A stretch of 64,000 bases of DNA. It comes from Meandrina meandrites (lineage: Eukaryota; Cnidaria; Anthozoa; Scleractinia; Meandrinidae). Positions 12,115 to 24,608 of the stretch are shown here, in pieces. The position numbers and the translations under genes are program-made. The notes below the pieces were generated by a model. That model ran no database searches. It was not told where the DNA came from and saw only the letters and a list, made by a program, of their open reading frames with translations. The DNA lies in the NCBI GenBank assembly GCA_963693305.1, contig OY855904.1:30548224-30612223 (forward strand). The letters are read 5' to 3'. Within the stretch, counting starts at the first letter, position 1. Each line of letters opens with the position of its first letter.

Positions 12115-13262
12115 GCCTCTTCTCCAGTTTTCACTTTTCCTCAACAGTGCTCTCTCTTTCCCAAACCGCTGTCTTTGACTTATAAATTGCCGCCTGAAGA
12201 GATGGTAGGCTACTGACAGAAAAGTGCAGTATCTCCTCGAACGGATCGCCCCATTTTGGTGCACAAAAATAAAATAATATAACTAATAACATTTAATAAA
12301 CTAATTTTGTCTAACATTTAGAGTTGCTTTGCCACGCCCTTTTCATCAGTTAGTGTAAACAGCAACTAGAATACTGTCTGGAATAAGATTTTTTGAGCGA
12401 GTCTAATTTTGCGGATTAGCAAAATTTTTGTGTTGTTGTTGTTTTTACAGGACCCTTGTGGAACCGCAAAAATTTTCGGGCCGCATGGTATTCTTGTTTT
12501 TGACCTTGAAAAATTCCGTATTTTTGCAACGCTATCCTCAAACCGCAGGTAGGAGTGTGCGATCATCAGCAGTTGTGCTGGAGCCGTTATATTGAATAGC
12601 CACTATTGCGCAGTAGTCGCGCTTCTAAAGGTGACTAAAAGCGCAATATTTGTTCATTGGTTTTAAAATCCACATCAACTAAAAGACAAGCGCTTCTTTT
12701 GTATCACTGCAGTATTGAAACGTGCATGTGACGATGACGTGAAATCTCGGCGTTTCCACCTGGCTTTGGTCACGTAGCCCTCGGAACTAGATGGGTTTCC
12801 GATATTGTCGTGACTCGGTTGCTTTGCGTGGATATATCTTATTTTAATGTATACTACAGCACGTATAGGGCATTTCGAAATACTTATCTCATGTCTCATC
12901 CCCTTTTGAATTGCTGATAAATCAATAACTTAACCAATTAACCTGGCAATTCGGTCTTGCTTTTTCCAAAGAAAGATCAGAAAATATACTCTTCAGCTAT
13001 GAGCAAGTCCAGCCAAAAGTACATTTTTCCATGCACTGATCCCTCGTTCATTTTTTGTTGCGACGCAAACCAGTGACTGAAATAGAACTCTGATGGTGGT
13101 GCAGATCGATCAAGCAATCGAGGCTAACGCGACAACACAAACAACAGATTTCATAACCACCAGTAAAACAGTTGTTTTCCACGTTCAAAATTTGCGCGGG
13201 ACTGGGATAGAGTTATAGAAGAATAATAGTTATATATAGGACCTGAACAAATTTTCAGTAAT
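12115..13262. other. No gene recognised
   Basis: Nothing supported. AATAAAATAATATAAC near 12270 lacks an upstream gene. Confidence 0.5.
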
Positions 13263-13271
13263 CTTATATAA

Positions 13272-13576
13272 GGGAGGCGCGGTGGCCTAATGGTTAGTGC
13301 GCTGGACTCCGGATCGAACGGTCCGGGTTCGAGTCCTGGTCGGGGTCACTGTGTTGTGTTCTTAAGCAAGGCACTTAACTCTCATAGTGTTTCTCTCCAC
13401 CCAAGTGTATAAATGGGTACCGGCGAAATACTGCTGGGGGTAACCCTGCGATGGACTAGCATCCCATCCAGGGGGGAGTAGAAATACTCCTAGTCGCTTA
13501 ATGCTACGGAAACCGGGATAAGCTCCGGCGGTATGAGCCACTAGTAGGCTCGACGCAGACTTTACCTTTACCTTAC
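13272..13576 (+). mobile_element. tRNA-derived SINE, complete, with 9-bp target duplication
   Basis: The head is tRNA-like with a perfect RNA polymerase III A box (TGGCCTAATGG, 13283-13293) and B box (GGTTCGAGTCC, 13326-13336). The body is about 200 bp and ends in a short TTTACC-type tail. The element is flanked by CTTATATAA at 13263-13271 and 13577-13585, a target-site duplication typical of LINE-driven insertion. It is 305 bp long and seems intact. Confidence 0.88.
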
Positions 13577-13585
13577 CTTATATAA

Positions 13586-16565
13586 AAGAGGGAGAAAATC
13601 TGAATACGATAAGGCTGTGGATGTCTTTGTCTATAAATACCGACTATACCCCGGCTTATTTCGCCTACTGGCATCCATAATCACGCTCACAGAAAGTACC
13701 ATGGTTTTATTTTTAATTTCACAAGCAGGTTTCAGAGGTTTGGTCAAGTATTTGATGTTGGTGTGTTACCTTGCATCTTTAGCCATCAATATCAGTTGTA
13801 AAATCTTCATAAACCGCTTATTCAAACCTCTTTCGTTTACATGCATGGATGAAATTGACAAAACTCGCACACAGCTACAACATGTAGCTGCTCTCATGTC
13901 TCCAATTTTTTCAATTAGTTATTATAAATAAAGGAGGTATTTAAACGTGAAACTAATTTAAACAAAAGTGACATTAAGGACAGTCTGCTCATTTTAAGAC
14001 TTTTTCTACGAAATGGTTTTATTAACTTGAACAAAGACTTTTTATTTGCGAAATATTGGTTTTTCAACTAGACCTTGTGAAGCAATCTTTAAGGTATAAC
14101 CACGTTTTTCGATTTATTTGACCTGTCGTATACAATCCCTGTTAATTTGATTTCTTAAAGCCAGCATAGCGGGTAGCTCTAGGAGTGGTTATTTTGTTTG
14201 GCTGGTTGGAAATGTTTTTTGCCTCCACCCCAAATAACAATACTTTATATAAACTATAATCTTTGTGCGCTTCACAGTGTTAGTACATATCTTGGACAGA
14301 AAGAAAAACAATGGCCTGCCGTTTTCAATGCAATGTTATGGTTATCATGGATCAAAGTCTGCTCTGCTAGGATACCCCCGCGTCGCTACCCCGCCTGCGG
14401 CGAAAAAGCGAGTGCACGTGCACACTGCTGTTTTCCACACACAAAGTATTGCAACACTAAAATTTATTGGATCACGTAGAAACATTAATAGGAATGTGTC
14501 TAAAAACGTGCGTTTAACCCTACAGTCGACATTGGGTCAACTAAAGGAAAAAAACGTATATACAATAAATCGCTTAATTAACTGGCTAGAGCTAATTATA
14601 CAAGAGAGCTCCTTTCAAAGTAAAACGTTACAGACGATGGCATGGCAACTGGCTTTCCAGAACTTTTACTCCGCAAACTTGCACTTGACTATTGGCCTAA
14701 TTAAAGCACCCGGATATTCCAAAGATGTTTTTAATCCTCTTGGTCGCTGTCAAGAAATTAAAAGCTAAGCTAAAAACGCGCAATCTGCTGACTGCAATTA
14801 ATTCCAAAGTAACGGACCATGAAAAATTCTTTGAATACTTAAAACCAGGATAACCAGCGTTGTTATCATATCTTGGCACTTGTTTATCGCTTGTTTAACT
14901 GAGCTTGCTGCGAAATAATGCGTTCTTTCGTCTTCCTTTTACGTAAATTACTTTTTCAGATGGTGTTTAACACTTGGACCGCATTCCACTCATACGCCCG
15001 TTGTAATAATATAAACACAATTGTTGCCATTTATAAACACTGCATATTTGCGCTTGACCGCCATCACGATTGAGTAATCATGTGTGATAGCCCCAATATT
15101 AAACTACAGGTCTGGGCGCGTGACAATACACGAGATTGTGCCAAACGACACGCGACAAGGAACATGATTACAATTTCCCCGAGTATATAATTAACTCGCT
15201 TAACTGTTCAATTTTCCGGGTTGTCGTATAAAATCCTATCCTCTGTAATTTTAACAAGAAGTGACGTGAGATAGTTTCAGCAAGCTGTCCCTGCAAGGGT
15301 TTAACGCCCACCGCTAAATAGCTGCATTTAGCGCTCGTTTTCCGGCGAGGGCAGCAGTATAATCAGCATCCTGTTACGCGTTCCTACACTTCCACCCCGT
15401 CAAAACGACGTCCGCAGAGCTGAAGCACGTACGTACAACGGAGCTGCCGAAACGTTTAGTCGATGCAAATTCAGTAAAGCTACTCTAGAGATATATCTTA
15501 GGTTCTCTAGTAACAAATATTTCCTTCAGTTCTTAACACCCTTTTCTTTTTCAACTTAGAACTCTCTGCCTGCTAAATTTTGTTGTATCTTAATAACCGT
15601 GTAACTGGTCAGCCATTTTTTACTCTTACAAACTAATCTGATCATTTGCTTTTATATCATTGCTCAACTCAGATGCTAAACTGTCGCGCCCCCGTCTTAC
15701 AAAAAAAATGCATCAACTGCCAAGAACTTGGTGTAGCTCCGTGTTTCTAGTAATAGCACTGAATGACAGTCACTTCCTTAGAAAGTTGTTTTCTTGCGGT
15801 TTCAGCTAAATCTTATCTTAAAATTCAGTTGCTGTTATGAGGTTTGAACTTGTGACACAGCATTTTTGCTGTGGACATCAATCACTTGGGACAATACAAT
15901 CTGCTATTTTCGTTCATTTTCCTCGGAAGTCAATGTCAATTTATAGAATTGCCGCAAAAAAAATTGAAAAGAAAAATGGGAGTCTCAGACTTCATGGGGG
16001 TCTTCTTTAATTTCGGTACTGGTAATATTTCAAAGTTTTATGCAATGGAGTGAGAAATTACTAAAAAGGGTAGAACATTGTAATTTCCTTTCGTCTCTCA
16101 TTGTCAGATTATAGAAAGAAGCCGACACAATAGCTAAAACCAAGCTCGAACCAATACATATTCAATTCAACATTTGTAAAGTTCTGCGGATTTTGTGTTC
16201 ATCAAAACAATATTTCTAAGTTACCAGATCGTTCCCTTGCTGAATTATTTTGTTGCAGGAATTTATCCTAGGGCTTTTTTTAAACTTGCTTTTTACTTTT
16301 TATTTATTTTAGTGACTTGTCTATGAAGTAGCTGGTGCATCTCATAAGATGAACCGTCGCAAACCCTGGCTGAGTGCGGATACTTATGCTTATGTTATGT
16401 TTTCTTGGCAAAGTGTGGGAGGGAGCTTTTTACTTTCAGCTGACTTAGCAACATTGTCCCTGAGATACTAAGAAGTTTGAGGAGTCTACAACTCTGAGAA
16501 CTACCTTGTCTATTCAAGATCTTCGGTGATGTTCGGTGAGGTTCGGTGATTTTGGTTTCATTTCG
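13586..16565. other. No gene recognised (3 kb)
   Basis: Frames at 13617-13931 and 14265-14768 (+) both begin at GTG and have no domain. I see no splice-bounded exon, RNA gene or clear repeat. Confidence 0.5.
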
Positions 16566-16568
16566 TTT

Positions 16569-16785
16569 CAGTACGTAGAAACTCAGTCTTGTTCTCATTG
16601 GAAATCCGCTAATTTGATTGGTTCTCTCATTGTTTTCGCGCTGATAGAAAACGATCGCGTGCTTTGGACTGCAATCTTATTTACTAAAACAAATTAGACT
16701 AGTCGCCCTCGTGTTCTATGAGCGATAGTGCAACGTGGCTGCGCCTAGTGGACTCTGACCCGTTGTCTCATTGTTAAATACTGAA
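16569..16785 (+). repeat. Interspersed repeat, copy A of a three-copy family
   Basis: It shares GTAGAAACTCAGT, TTTGATTGGTTCTC, TTTGGACTGCAATCTT, CGCCCTCGT, TTCTATGAGC and ATTGTTAAATA, in this order, with 45128-45520 and in part with 63540-63645. The spacing and AT-rich non-coding content suggest a MITE. Confidence 0.65.
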
Positions 16786-19700
16786 ATGCTTAAGCAGTTG
16801 TTTCATTCTCAACTCAATATGGAATTGCATAGTGGCAATACGACATGCTCATCTAAATCCTCATCTAAAATCCATCATGGGACTATGCCCTTGCATGTGT
16901 AAAAGATATGTACATTAAATAAGGTGGACGTCAGGTTTGGAACAACCTTATAAACCTAACATTTCGTGGCTTAACTTCATGGGGCCTAACGTGCCCACTT
17001 ATCACTGAAACACTGCTACTACTGCCATTTTCCATGAATCTCTTACTTCTTCATTCTCAGACAATAGAAAGTCGAAAAATCACCAGATCCAATTAGGAAA
17101 TTAGGATCGTAATTATCTGACTTCAATGCCAAGGACGAAACTGAGTGAATTTCAACGGTAATCCGGAAATCGCGAGGCTTAAGTCTTAGCATTGTAAGTG
17201 GCCTGAAATCATGACAATATTTGGTGAAAATTTACGTTGCAATTTGGAATAAAAAAATTGTTCTGAGTTCATTTTGTGATTTGTTAGGGAGAGCTAATGC
17301 CCTGTAATAGTATTTTTTCAAAACATTTTGCTGAATTAAGTTCGTGTATAGACTAAATACAAACAGTTAATTCGATAGTAATTGGATATAAATCTATTTA
17401 AGCTAAACTAACAAGCAGCGGAAATCCTGTATTAATTAATGAGGATTTGTTGGACTACTTTCAGATCTTGTGAGACGGTTCTATTCATAGCACATGGACC
17501 CTTAGCGAGAAACACAGAATTTTCTTACAGGTGAAATAGCCAATAGATAAACATGGAATAACATTTTATAAAGTGAAGTTCTTTTTGTGTAGAGATATAT
17601 AGCGACGTTCTTTTCAGACTATGGAGGCGAGACACTGTCAGGTCAGTTCTGAATTGCGTGAATACGAGCTATTATTGATTTGATGAGAGAAATTTTACTA
17701 AACTGTTTTTTTCTCAGGAAAGGATAAGAATACAAACAACGTTCATTCAATGGAATTGATACATCCATGCAGTGCAAAACGTTTTGAAACATTTTCCGAC
17801 GAGTCAATTCTATTCATATGACTGTTGACTATTTTAAAAGCCGATAGACAAACAAACATTTATAGCATCTGTTACTAGCCTAAATGAGCTGAAAAATGGT
17901 TGAGCTGTTTTATCAATAGAAAAAAAATAATTTAAACGTTCATCCCGGCGGCATGCAGCCACTTCGGCAAAATTTGAACGGACCGTTTTGGGCAACTTCT
18001 CAGTTTCATTCGTCCTGGGGCATGCAGTTGTATTCATTGTAGGGCCATGGCCAAAAACAAGCCCTTGAATGTGTTGAACAGAGAGAGCAGTATATATATC
18101 GAGTTTCATTGGACATGGCATGTTTAATCCCCGTGACTTTTGAACATTGCCACGAGAATAAAGCAGGATTCACAAGGATTTAATAAAACTTCTTTCCAAA
18201 TGGAATCATCACTATTTATGGACTACAAATGCCCTATGACTTCATAAAATCTGCACAACAAAACGCATTGATTTGGCGTGCTCATAAAGGCTCTGATTGC
18301 TCCCCCTCCTTAACCCCTGGGGTTGGCATTGATTGCAAACTTATCGACGGAAGGAATATGAAAGACGAAACAAATACATCACTGAATAAAATTGTATCGC
18401 GTGAACATTAGTCAGTAGAAGGCTACTGGTGATTCAAGGTGTTAAGTGATAATCGGTTGTGGGCGTTTTATCAAAAAGGTTTACGAAGTTGGCGCCATGT
18501 ATCTGATTTCACGCTGACATTTTTATGCTACGTCTATTCTTTTTATGGACAGAAAGAAAAGAAGAAAACAATACTGCTAGAGTACAATGTCTTGCTTAGT
18601 AGTTCAACACCTAAGCAGTAACATAGCTGCAGTAATGCCAAGCTGAGAGACTGGTCGTAAAAACCAGTGCAAGCCAGTTGCAGTTCCAGCTGTAAAAAAG
18701 GTTCTCTTTTATATTCTCAGTGGAAGGTGACAGATGGAAAATAATATTTTGCTGCCCGTGAAGATTGCACTTTCTTGGAAAAGTCTTCACTTCACCAATT
18801 TAATTTGTTTATTTGTTTCCTTTGTGCGTGAACGTTAAATCGTAACACTTTGTGCGACACACTAGTAAGTAGATTATTGGGAAAAAAAGCCTAACTCTTT
18901 CAGGGGTGAATCTTTATAAGTCTCTCACACTCTCTGTTTACATAAGTTATAGCCGGAAAAACTCGACTTCGTTGTCTTTCTAAGAGATAAACGTGATACC
19001 TACATACACAACTGACGCTTTGCAAACTTTAGACTTCTTGACCGCCAATAAATCCGCAATGTTTGACTGCCTGCGGCGTTATTCTACTTGGATTTGTTAG
19101 GGCACATCCGGAAACTGCTGTCAACATTCAATGCAGCTAGTGACGTTAGAAGCAAATAATTCTTCTCGGATGGTTGACGAAGTAGAAGAACAGATCTAAA
19201 ACCTATAAAGTTAGCCACAAGTATCTTAAAAATGAAAACAGATTCGGCGCGCTGTCTGTGTTAACGTGGGCCTTTCAGACAAACAGTTTGAGTTTACTCT
19301 TAGTGGTAAATGCCTTACGCATAAACTAATTATCGCACTTAAAGACATTCCAATTTAGTGATGCTTTTAAGGTAGAACTCAAGATTTTAGCATAAAAATA
19401 AGAGCGAATGTCGACTGGCCCGAATGGATTAGCAGATCGCTACTACAAATCTTTTCTAGGCGCGCATTGTTGTTCGCCGAGTCGGCATTGTAAGTTGCTT
19501 AGGTTTTAATTAGTTCTCTGCAAAGAAGATTCTTGCCTTAATCTTTTGCTTTTGTTGAGTTTATTATGGGTTCTAGGCTTAAGGGACGTCACTCTAATTG
19601 AAATGCTGTCATGGACAGAAAGTGATGAATTAACGGCATTATTTTCCTGTCGCCTTAAGTGTCACACAAAAGATTAAGTTATTTAAATCAACACATCGCT

Positions 19701-20200
19701 GAATGCAAACTAAGATCGGCGTCCTTCAATGGTCCAAAATGTAACTTTTGTGCACGAGTCACTTTTGAAGTCGAAACTAAAGCGTTCTCCCCAAAAGGAC
19801 ATTTGGACTGAATGCAATTGCGTAAACAATATGTAGCGACAATCAGGCGTTTGTCCACAACGGACAATTGGGCTGAATTGGGTCATTGAAACAAAGACCA
19901 ACTTTGGACCAATGAAATTGATTGTTGCTATCTGAGGTCAGGGTGGAATGATATAATGTCCGCAACTACATTTGCATTCTCAAAGAAAATGATACATACA
20001 CTTGTCCCCATTGACTTTAATTTAATTGCTGTAATGACGTGAGTGAGTTAAAACGACGAAATCGTCAAGTCGATGTTTTTATAATTGATTCGAACGATTC
20101 GTACACCTCGGACGTAGCACCTAATTGAATTGCGTGATAAGCATCGATCTCCCGGGAGTCTCTACAACGCGACAAGTGCATTCTCAAGCTTGGTTATTAT
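16786..20200. other. No gene recognised (3.4 kb)
   Basis: Only short frames were seen, the longest being 95 codons on the minus strand at 17834-18121, with no domain. The last few hundred bases are presumably the promoter region of the 20.5-kb gene. Confidence 0.5.
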
Positions 20201-20310
20201 TACAATAGTTTTGAAACTCTATACACCGGCGCAGTTGGACGTAAACACGAGATCAAGATAAATATTGATCGTATGCGGACAAAGTTATTTCACCGGATCA
20301 AAACACTAAG

Positions 20311-20434
20311 GTAAGTTCTCGTCAAATACGAACAAATTCGGATCTTAAACGTGTCGGCTGGCCTCGAAATGGGCTCGAGATCTTTATTGACAAACCATAA
20401 GCACATTTTAATCGTGTTCTGTTACCTCCCGCAG
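20311..20434 (+). other. Probable 5' UTR intron (124 bp)
   Basis: A strong donor (CTAAG|gtaagt) at 20310/20311 and a pyrimidine-rich acceptor (gttacctcccgcag) ending at 20434 sit 73 bp before the ATG of the 843-aa frame. This is what a short leader intron would look like. Confidence 0.45.
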
Positions 20435-20506
20435 GTTTGTGTACAAAGTAATGCAAATGCGTTGGGACGAATTTGTAAACCTCCTTGTCGTCTAGCTTGA
20501 GTTCAA

Positions 20507-23038
20507 ATGGCCTCTTCCTACGGGAGCGTATCCACTGTAAATATCTCGACTGGCGTGAAAGCGAAGCTTCAAAAATGGATGGGGAAAGCGAGTACGAACG
20601 TCCGCGACAAACGAGCCGCAAGTTATAGAGAAACCTCTGCGGAAATGATGGATTACGAACCACAGCTACTAGAAAATAATGCTATGCCTGTTCCGCATCA
20701 TTCACGGACGCGAAGCGCCCCAATACCGATGTTAAATGGTGAAAAAATTGCGAAAAAACCTCGAAAGAGCTCCGTCTCATCTCCACCTATCGATTCCACG
20801 AAGGACCAAGGCGACCGTGAGAACGGCAGAATTAAGTCGTACCCAAAGAATGGAATACCACAGGGCTTAAGTCACAGTATGGTGTTGTATGAGTCATCGA
20901 GTGATCCCAGCAGTAGCCTGCAAAAGCAAAACATCGTTGACTGTCATAGTAAAGCACTGAATGTTGAAGACCAAACTGGCAGTGCTGGAGTGAATGCGAC
21001 TTTGCGGATTCGCGCAAAAAGTATGAACTCTTTAAACGCTGGTAAAAAGGTGTTAAGCTCGCGTGCGGTGACAAAAGGCAACAGACACGCTCGTGTAGTG
21101 TCGAAAACATCTGGGGAATACTCCGACGAGAGTGCAAGCTCTGACAACGAGAGAATCGCATCGAATCTAGTCTTCGACAGTAGTTCGAACGACGTGCAAC
21201 AGCTATCGGGGCAAATTCAATCGAGGTTGCAGAAATGGGTCGAGCGGGCGTCGTATCTAGCGGCAATGCGGGACAGGAGACCCAGCGAAGAGTCTGCAAG
21301 TTCTACAGACGACAGTCTCAATCCACCCGAGAGTCCCAATTCAAAGTCTTCAGGATCAGAGCCGAAGTCTTGGAACAGCGAGAGCCCCGTAAAGAAGATA
21401 AAAGAACTAGAGCTGGCGTTGAAAGAACTAGTGGAAAACGTTGGGGTCAGAACGGGGGGCTGGCCTTCTAAGCAAGATGGAACTCAATCACCCGGCTCTA
21501 GATCTAGTGGGCAGAGATCGAGACACAATTCTCAACGAGAGAACGAAGAATTGGGTGGAAACGGGCAGCTGAGTTTATTGAGCAAGATTCCCCAAGATAA
21601 CGGTGAGTCTGGATTGCGCAAGAGCCGAAATAATAGCTCAAGTTCCGAGCCAGACGCATGTGTCAATATGACAGACGGGGATTCTAAATTGATGATTGAT
21701 AATCCCGAAGAATCAAATGGCCTGTTGTCCGAAAATCAGATGGAAGATGTCGATGACGTTATTTTCATGAAATCTAGTTGCCCAATTCGTGACCAGAATA
21801 AAACTGACAACCCACATACGCACAATCGAAGGTCCGTTACGTTACAGGAAGTTTTGCTATGTGAGACCCTCATTGAACAATTTCCTAAACAGAATGACGG
21901 CGTGAAAAAGATAGACGAAACTAACAGCAAGAAAGACTGCGATGACACATCAATGAAAAGCAAAGTCGCCGGTGAAGCGCTCGGAGCTACAACAGGTAAC
22001 AAAAATCGTTCAAGCAAAACAGAACTGACAGAAGGTCAAACTACAAATGAAAATTTTAAATTGCCGGAAAATAAAACTAGAGATGGAGCAGGGAAAAAAC
22101 TTGAACGCCCAAAGCTGAGAAAGCAAGTCACAGCTCCAGATGGAAATTATTTAAAAGTTGGCACTGACCTGAGTGTTCGAGAAAGCATGAGACAATATTT
22201 AAATTTCAAAGATGCTGATCTTTCTGCCTTTGCCGTCGAGTGCGTACGATATGCAAACAAAAAGAAACAAATCTTGCGAGCAGAAGACGCGGAAAAGGAG
22301 AATCTCGGCGGAAAAACACTACGGTCACCGAAAAAAGCGAACACAAACGAAACTGTTCAGACAACAGAGCAAAAACCTATTGTTGTCATTTCCTCGCAAG
22401 ATGAAGATGGCCAAACTGAGAGATCGAAAACTCCGCCTGCCTCGTGCGGATCATTACTGGACGATGAAACCGCAAACGAGCCCATCGAAAACGAGCGCAG
22501 ATCACGTTACAGTTTCTCTCGTACTGCGGAAGAAGCGGAGTGGTTCGCGAAAGAGTTCATTCATCCCACGCGAGAAAATCGTGTCGCGGAAAAAGAATCC
22601 TTGGGGCGCTCGTCAAGTAACCCACAGGGGGATCCCGTGACTTCGCAACGTTTGTATAAATTCCCTTCAATGCCGATGTTCTACATACCAAAGGGAAACG
22701 TGGACTCTGAAAATGGAAAAGAAAAGAAAAGCAAAACATTAAAACCGTCCGCTCCCCTTTCTCCGCAGAGAAGGTCTACGGCCTCGTTTCCGGCAGCTCT
22801 AGAGTCGCTGAATACTAGATCCGACCCATTTTATCATGGACTGTCTGACTCAGCTTCAACGACGAAACAACGAGCAAGTAGCAGTTCTTGTGAGGCTGTT
22901 AAAGATGAAAACGACAATGAAGTGAGCAAGACTTCCGCGCGGCCAACCCTGAGGAAACGAAAGATGAGTGCACCCTCTAGATCTGGACTTTACCCGATGA
23001 CTTCGAATGTTCGCGTGGACATTGAAGCTCTCATTTGA
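20507..23038 (+). CDS. Uncharacterised disordered Ser/Lys-rich protein, 843 aa, single coding exon
   Basis: This is the longest open frame in the window. It opens at a good context (caaATGGcc) and ends TGA at 23036-23038. Composition is low-complexity: many Ser, Lys, Glu and Asn, few hydrophobics, no signal peptide or membrane segment, so it is probably a disordered intracellular phosphoprotein. A short helical motif occurs twice: VKAKLQKWMGKAS (residues 17-29) and IQSRLQKWVERAS (about 237-249, then YLAAMRD). Other less disordered patches are VRESMRQYLNFKDADLSAFA (about 556-575) and RTAEEAEWFAKEFIHP (about 671-686). The C-terminus is VRVDIEALI. Codon use and the 2.5-kb uninterrupted frame argue strongly for a real gene. 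I do not recognise the family; the repeated LQKW motif may be a docking site, which is inference. Confidence 0.85.
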   Translation: MASSYGSVSTVNISTGVKAKLQKWMGKASTNVRDKRAASYRETSAEMMDYEPQLLENNAMPVPHHSRTRSAPIPMLNGEKIAKKPRKSSVSSPPIDSTKDQGDRENGRIKSYPKNGIPQGLSHSMVLYESSSDPSSSLQKQNIVDCHSKALNVEDQTGSAGVNATLRIRAKSMNSLNAGKKVLSSRAVTKGNRHARVVSKTSGEYSDESASSDNERIASNLVFDSSSNDVQQLSGQIQSRLQKWVERASYLAAMRDRRPSEESASSTDDSLNPPESPNSKSSGSEPKSWNSESPVKKIKELELALKELVENVGVRTGGWPSKQDGTQSPGSRSSGQRSRHNSQRENEELGGNGQLSLLSKIPQDNGESGLRKSRNNSSSSEPDACVNMTDGDSKLMIDNPEESNGLLSENQMEDVDDVIFMKSSCPIRDQNKTDNPHTHNRRSVTLQEVLLCETLIEQFPKQNDGVKKIDETNSKKDCDDTSMKSKVAGEALGATTGNKNRSSKTELTEGQTTNENFKLPENKTRDGAGKKLERPKLRKQVTAPDGNYLKVGTDLSVRESMRQYLNFKDADLSAFAVECVRYANKKKQILRAEDAEKENLGGKTLRSPKKANTNETVQTTEQKPIVVISSQDEDGQTERSKTPPASCGSLLDDETANEPIENERRSRYSFSRTAEEAEWFAKEFIHPTRENRVAEKESLGRSSSNPQGDPVTSQRLYKFPSMPMFYIPKGNVDSENGKEKKSKTLKPSAPLSPQRRSTASFPAALESLNTRSDPFYHGLSDSASTTKQRASSSSCEAVKDENDNEVSKTSARPTLRKRKMSAPSRSGLYPMTSNVRVDIEALI

Positions 23039-23816
23039 ACTGGCTGTAGAACAACTCGCTGTACATAATTAAAAGCTAAGTAATGGAAAATTATATACTT
23101 AAGAAAAAGAATCCTTAGCCATGCATTGCATGGAAATTATTGAAGCTTTTGCTTATCTCAATGCTTAATATTTAAGCCCATGTAACTGGACGTTGCAGAA
23201 AAATTGAGATTCGTTTAACGCGGTTTCGCGGATTTGACATCGAGACGTTGAACATTAGAACTTTATTGACCACTTACAAGAGAACAGAGTTTTATTTTTA
23301 TCTTCTCTTGTTAAAGTATATTCCGAAATATAAATTATACTATATTATATTATATATAGTAGCTCGAAAAGACTAATATCTACATAATATTATTATATGC
23401 ATACGTGAGTGCCTCGGTGAGTCAACAAATTTGATAGTGTAGTTTCCCGATGTCTATACATTTTTGCTAGCAATGCTTGCTATTTACATTGTCGTAATGC
23501 TTTGATCGCCGAAGTTTGTATTGTTGATTGTTTTTAATCTACAAAACCTCAGTCCTTTCTTTGCTACCCTCAGGCAGGGATGTACATTAGATAAACTAAA
23601 TAATTGCTTTAACGAATAACCTGCAGTCGTATTTCGTTTTTTTTTTTAACAAAAAACAACAGTTACAAGTGAAGTACACGGAAAGGTCGCCTCATTTCCC
23701 AACTCTTCAGTTTGCCATAAAATCGGACTAAGGGATTTATATTATTTTTTTGGCTTCTCCAAACTTTATTAGTTTAGTTGCATTTATATACAAATGTCGC
23801 GTGCTAATTATTATGA

Positions 23817-23822
23817 AATAAA
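23817..23822 (+). terminator. Poly(A) signal AATAAA with GT-rich downstream element
   Basis: AATAAA is followed within 30 bp by a T/G-rich run (tgactgtgttttcgtg). With the stop at 23038 this gives a 3' UTR of about 0.8 kb for the 843-aa gene. Confidence 0.5.
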
Positions 23823-23839
23823 CGTTGTTCGCGTGATTT

Positions 23840-24535
23840 GACTGTGTTTTCGTGATTTTTACTTTTCGTAATCTCTCGCGGATTTTCTATGCATGTATCG
23901 CCTATTTATAATCATATCCTTTACACCCCCTAGTCTCGAGCTCATTTTTGTGTAAGCAATGTTTTGATTCCGGCTTTCGAGGCCTAGTTCATTTTAACAC
24001 TATTTAGATGGCGCTTAACGAGTTAGGGTCACCCACCTGTCAGCTGAACTTAAATTGGCTTACAAGTGTTTACATCCGAACGGAAATTATGGCAGAAATA
24101 AAAAATATATGCGTTTATATTTACCAATAAATCGACCTTCGCCGCAAATCTACACACAAGTATCCACGTTTTGAATTAACTCAGTAGATTTGTTGTGTTT
24201 TCCAACTTACGCAAATATTATGAACGTAAACTTGGTTAACCAATTAATTTGAGAAAAAACTTTTCTTTAATCCTTGTAAAGTGCAGAGTTAATCGAATAA
24301 TGCGATGTGATACACTTATTAGGGACGATTTTTATCAATTTTATTAGTTTCGCTTCGAGGCCTGAACTGAAAGTTTCGTAGCTAGACCTACAATAGTTAT
24401 TGGCATGGGTCAATTACAAAGGCAAAATATTGCCTTGGCGCCTAATAGGCTGTCTTTTTACATCTCTGGCTTCAAAACACATGCCTGTCATCTGTGTCAA
24501 GTCTGTCTTTTGAAATAGGGCCGCGCATTGAAAAA
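23840..24535. other. No gene recognised
   Basis: AT-rich intergenic DNA between the 843-aa gene and the large palindrome. Confidence 0.5.
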
Positions 24536-24573
24536 GATCTTATCAATGGAAATTTTCCCGGCCAGCTGGAAAA

Positions 24574-24608
24574 CATGGACTGGACTCTGGACTGGACTCT
24601 GGACTGGA
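24574..24608. repeat. 12-bp tandem repeat (TCTGGACTGGAC)n, short array
   Basis: About three units lie near the outer end of the left arm of the palindrome. The mirror array in the right arm is longer. Confidence 0.8.

Noticed and set aside
13272..13345. Stand-alone tRNA gene
   Set aside because: The A and B boxes are good, but the unit continues into a 230-bp body and tail and has a target duplication, so it is a SINE.
13617..13931. Hydrophobic 104-codon frame resembling a membrane protein
   Set aside because: It begins at GTG just after a SINE; hydrophobicity follows from T-rich DNA.
14265..14768. 167-codon plus-strand frame
   Set aside because: It starts at GTG, has no domain, splice context or repeat match, and overlaps another frame equally long-looking; treated as chance.
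17834..18121. 95-codon minus-strand frame with ATG
   Set aside because: No recognisable motif and no splice or transcript-end signals.
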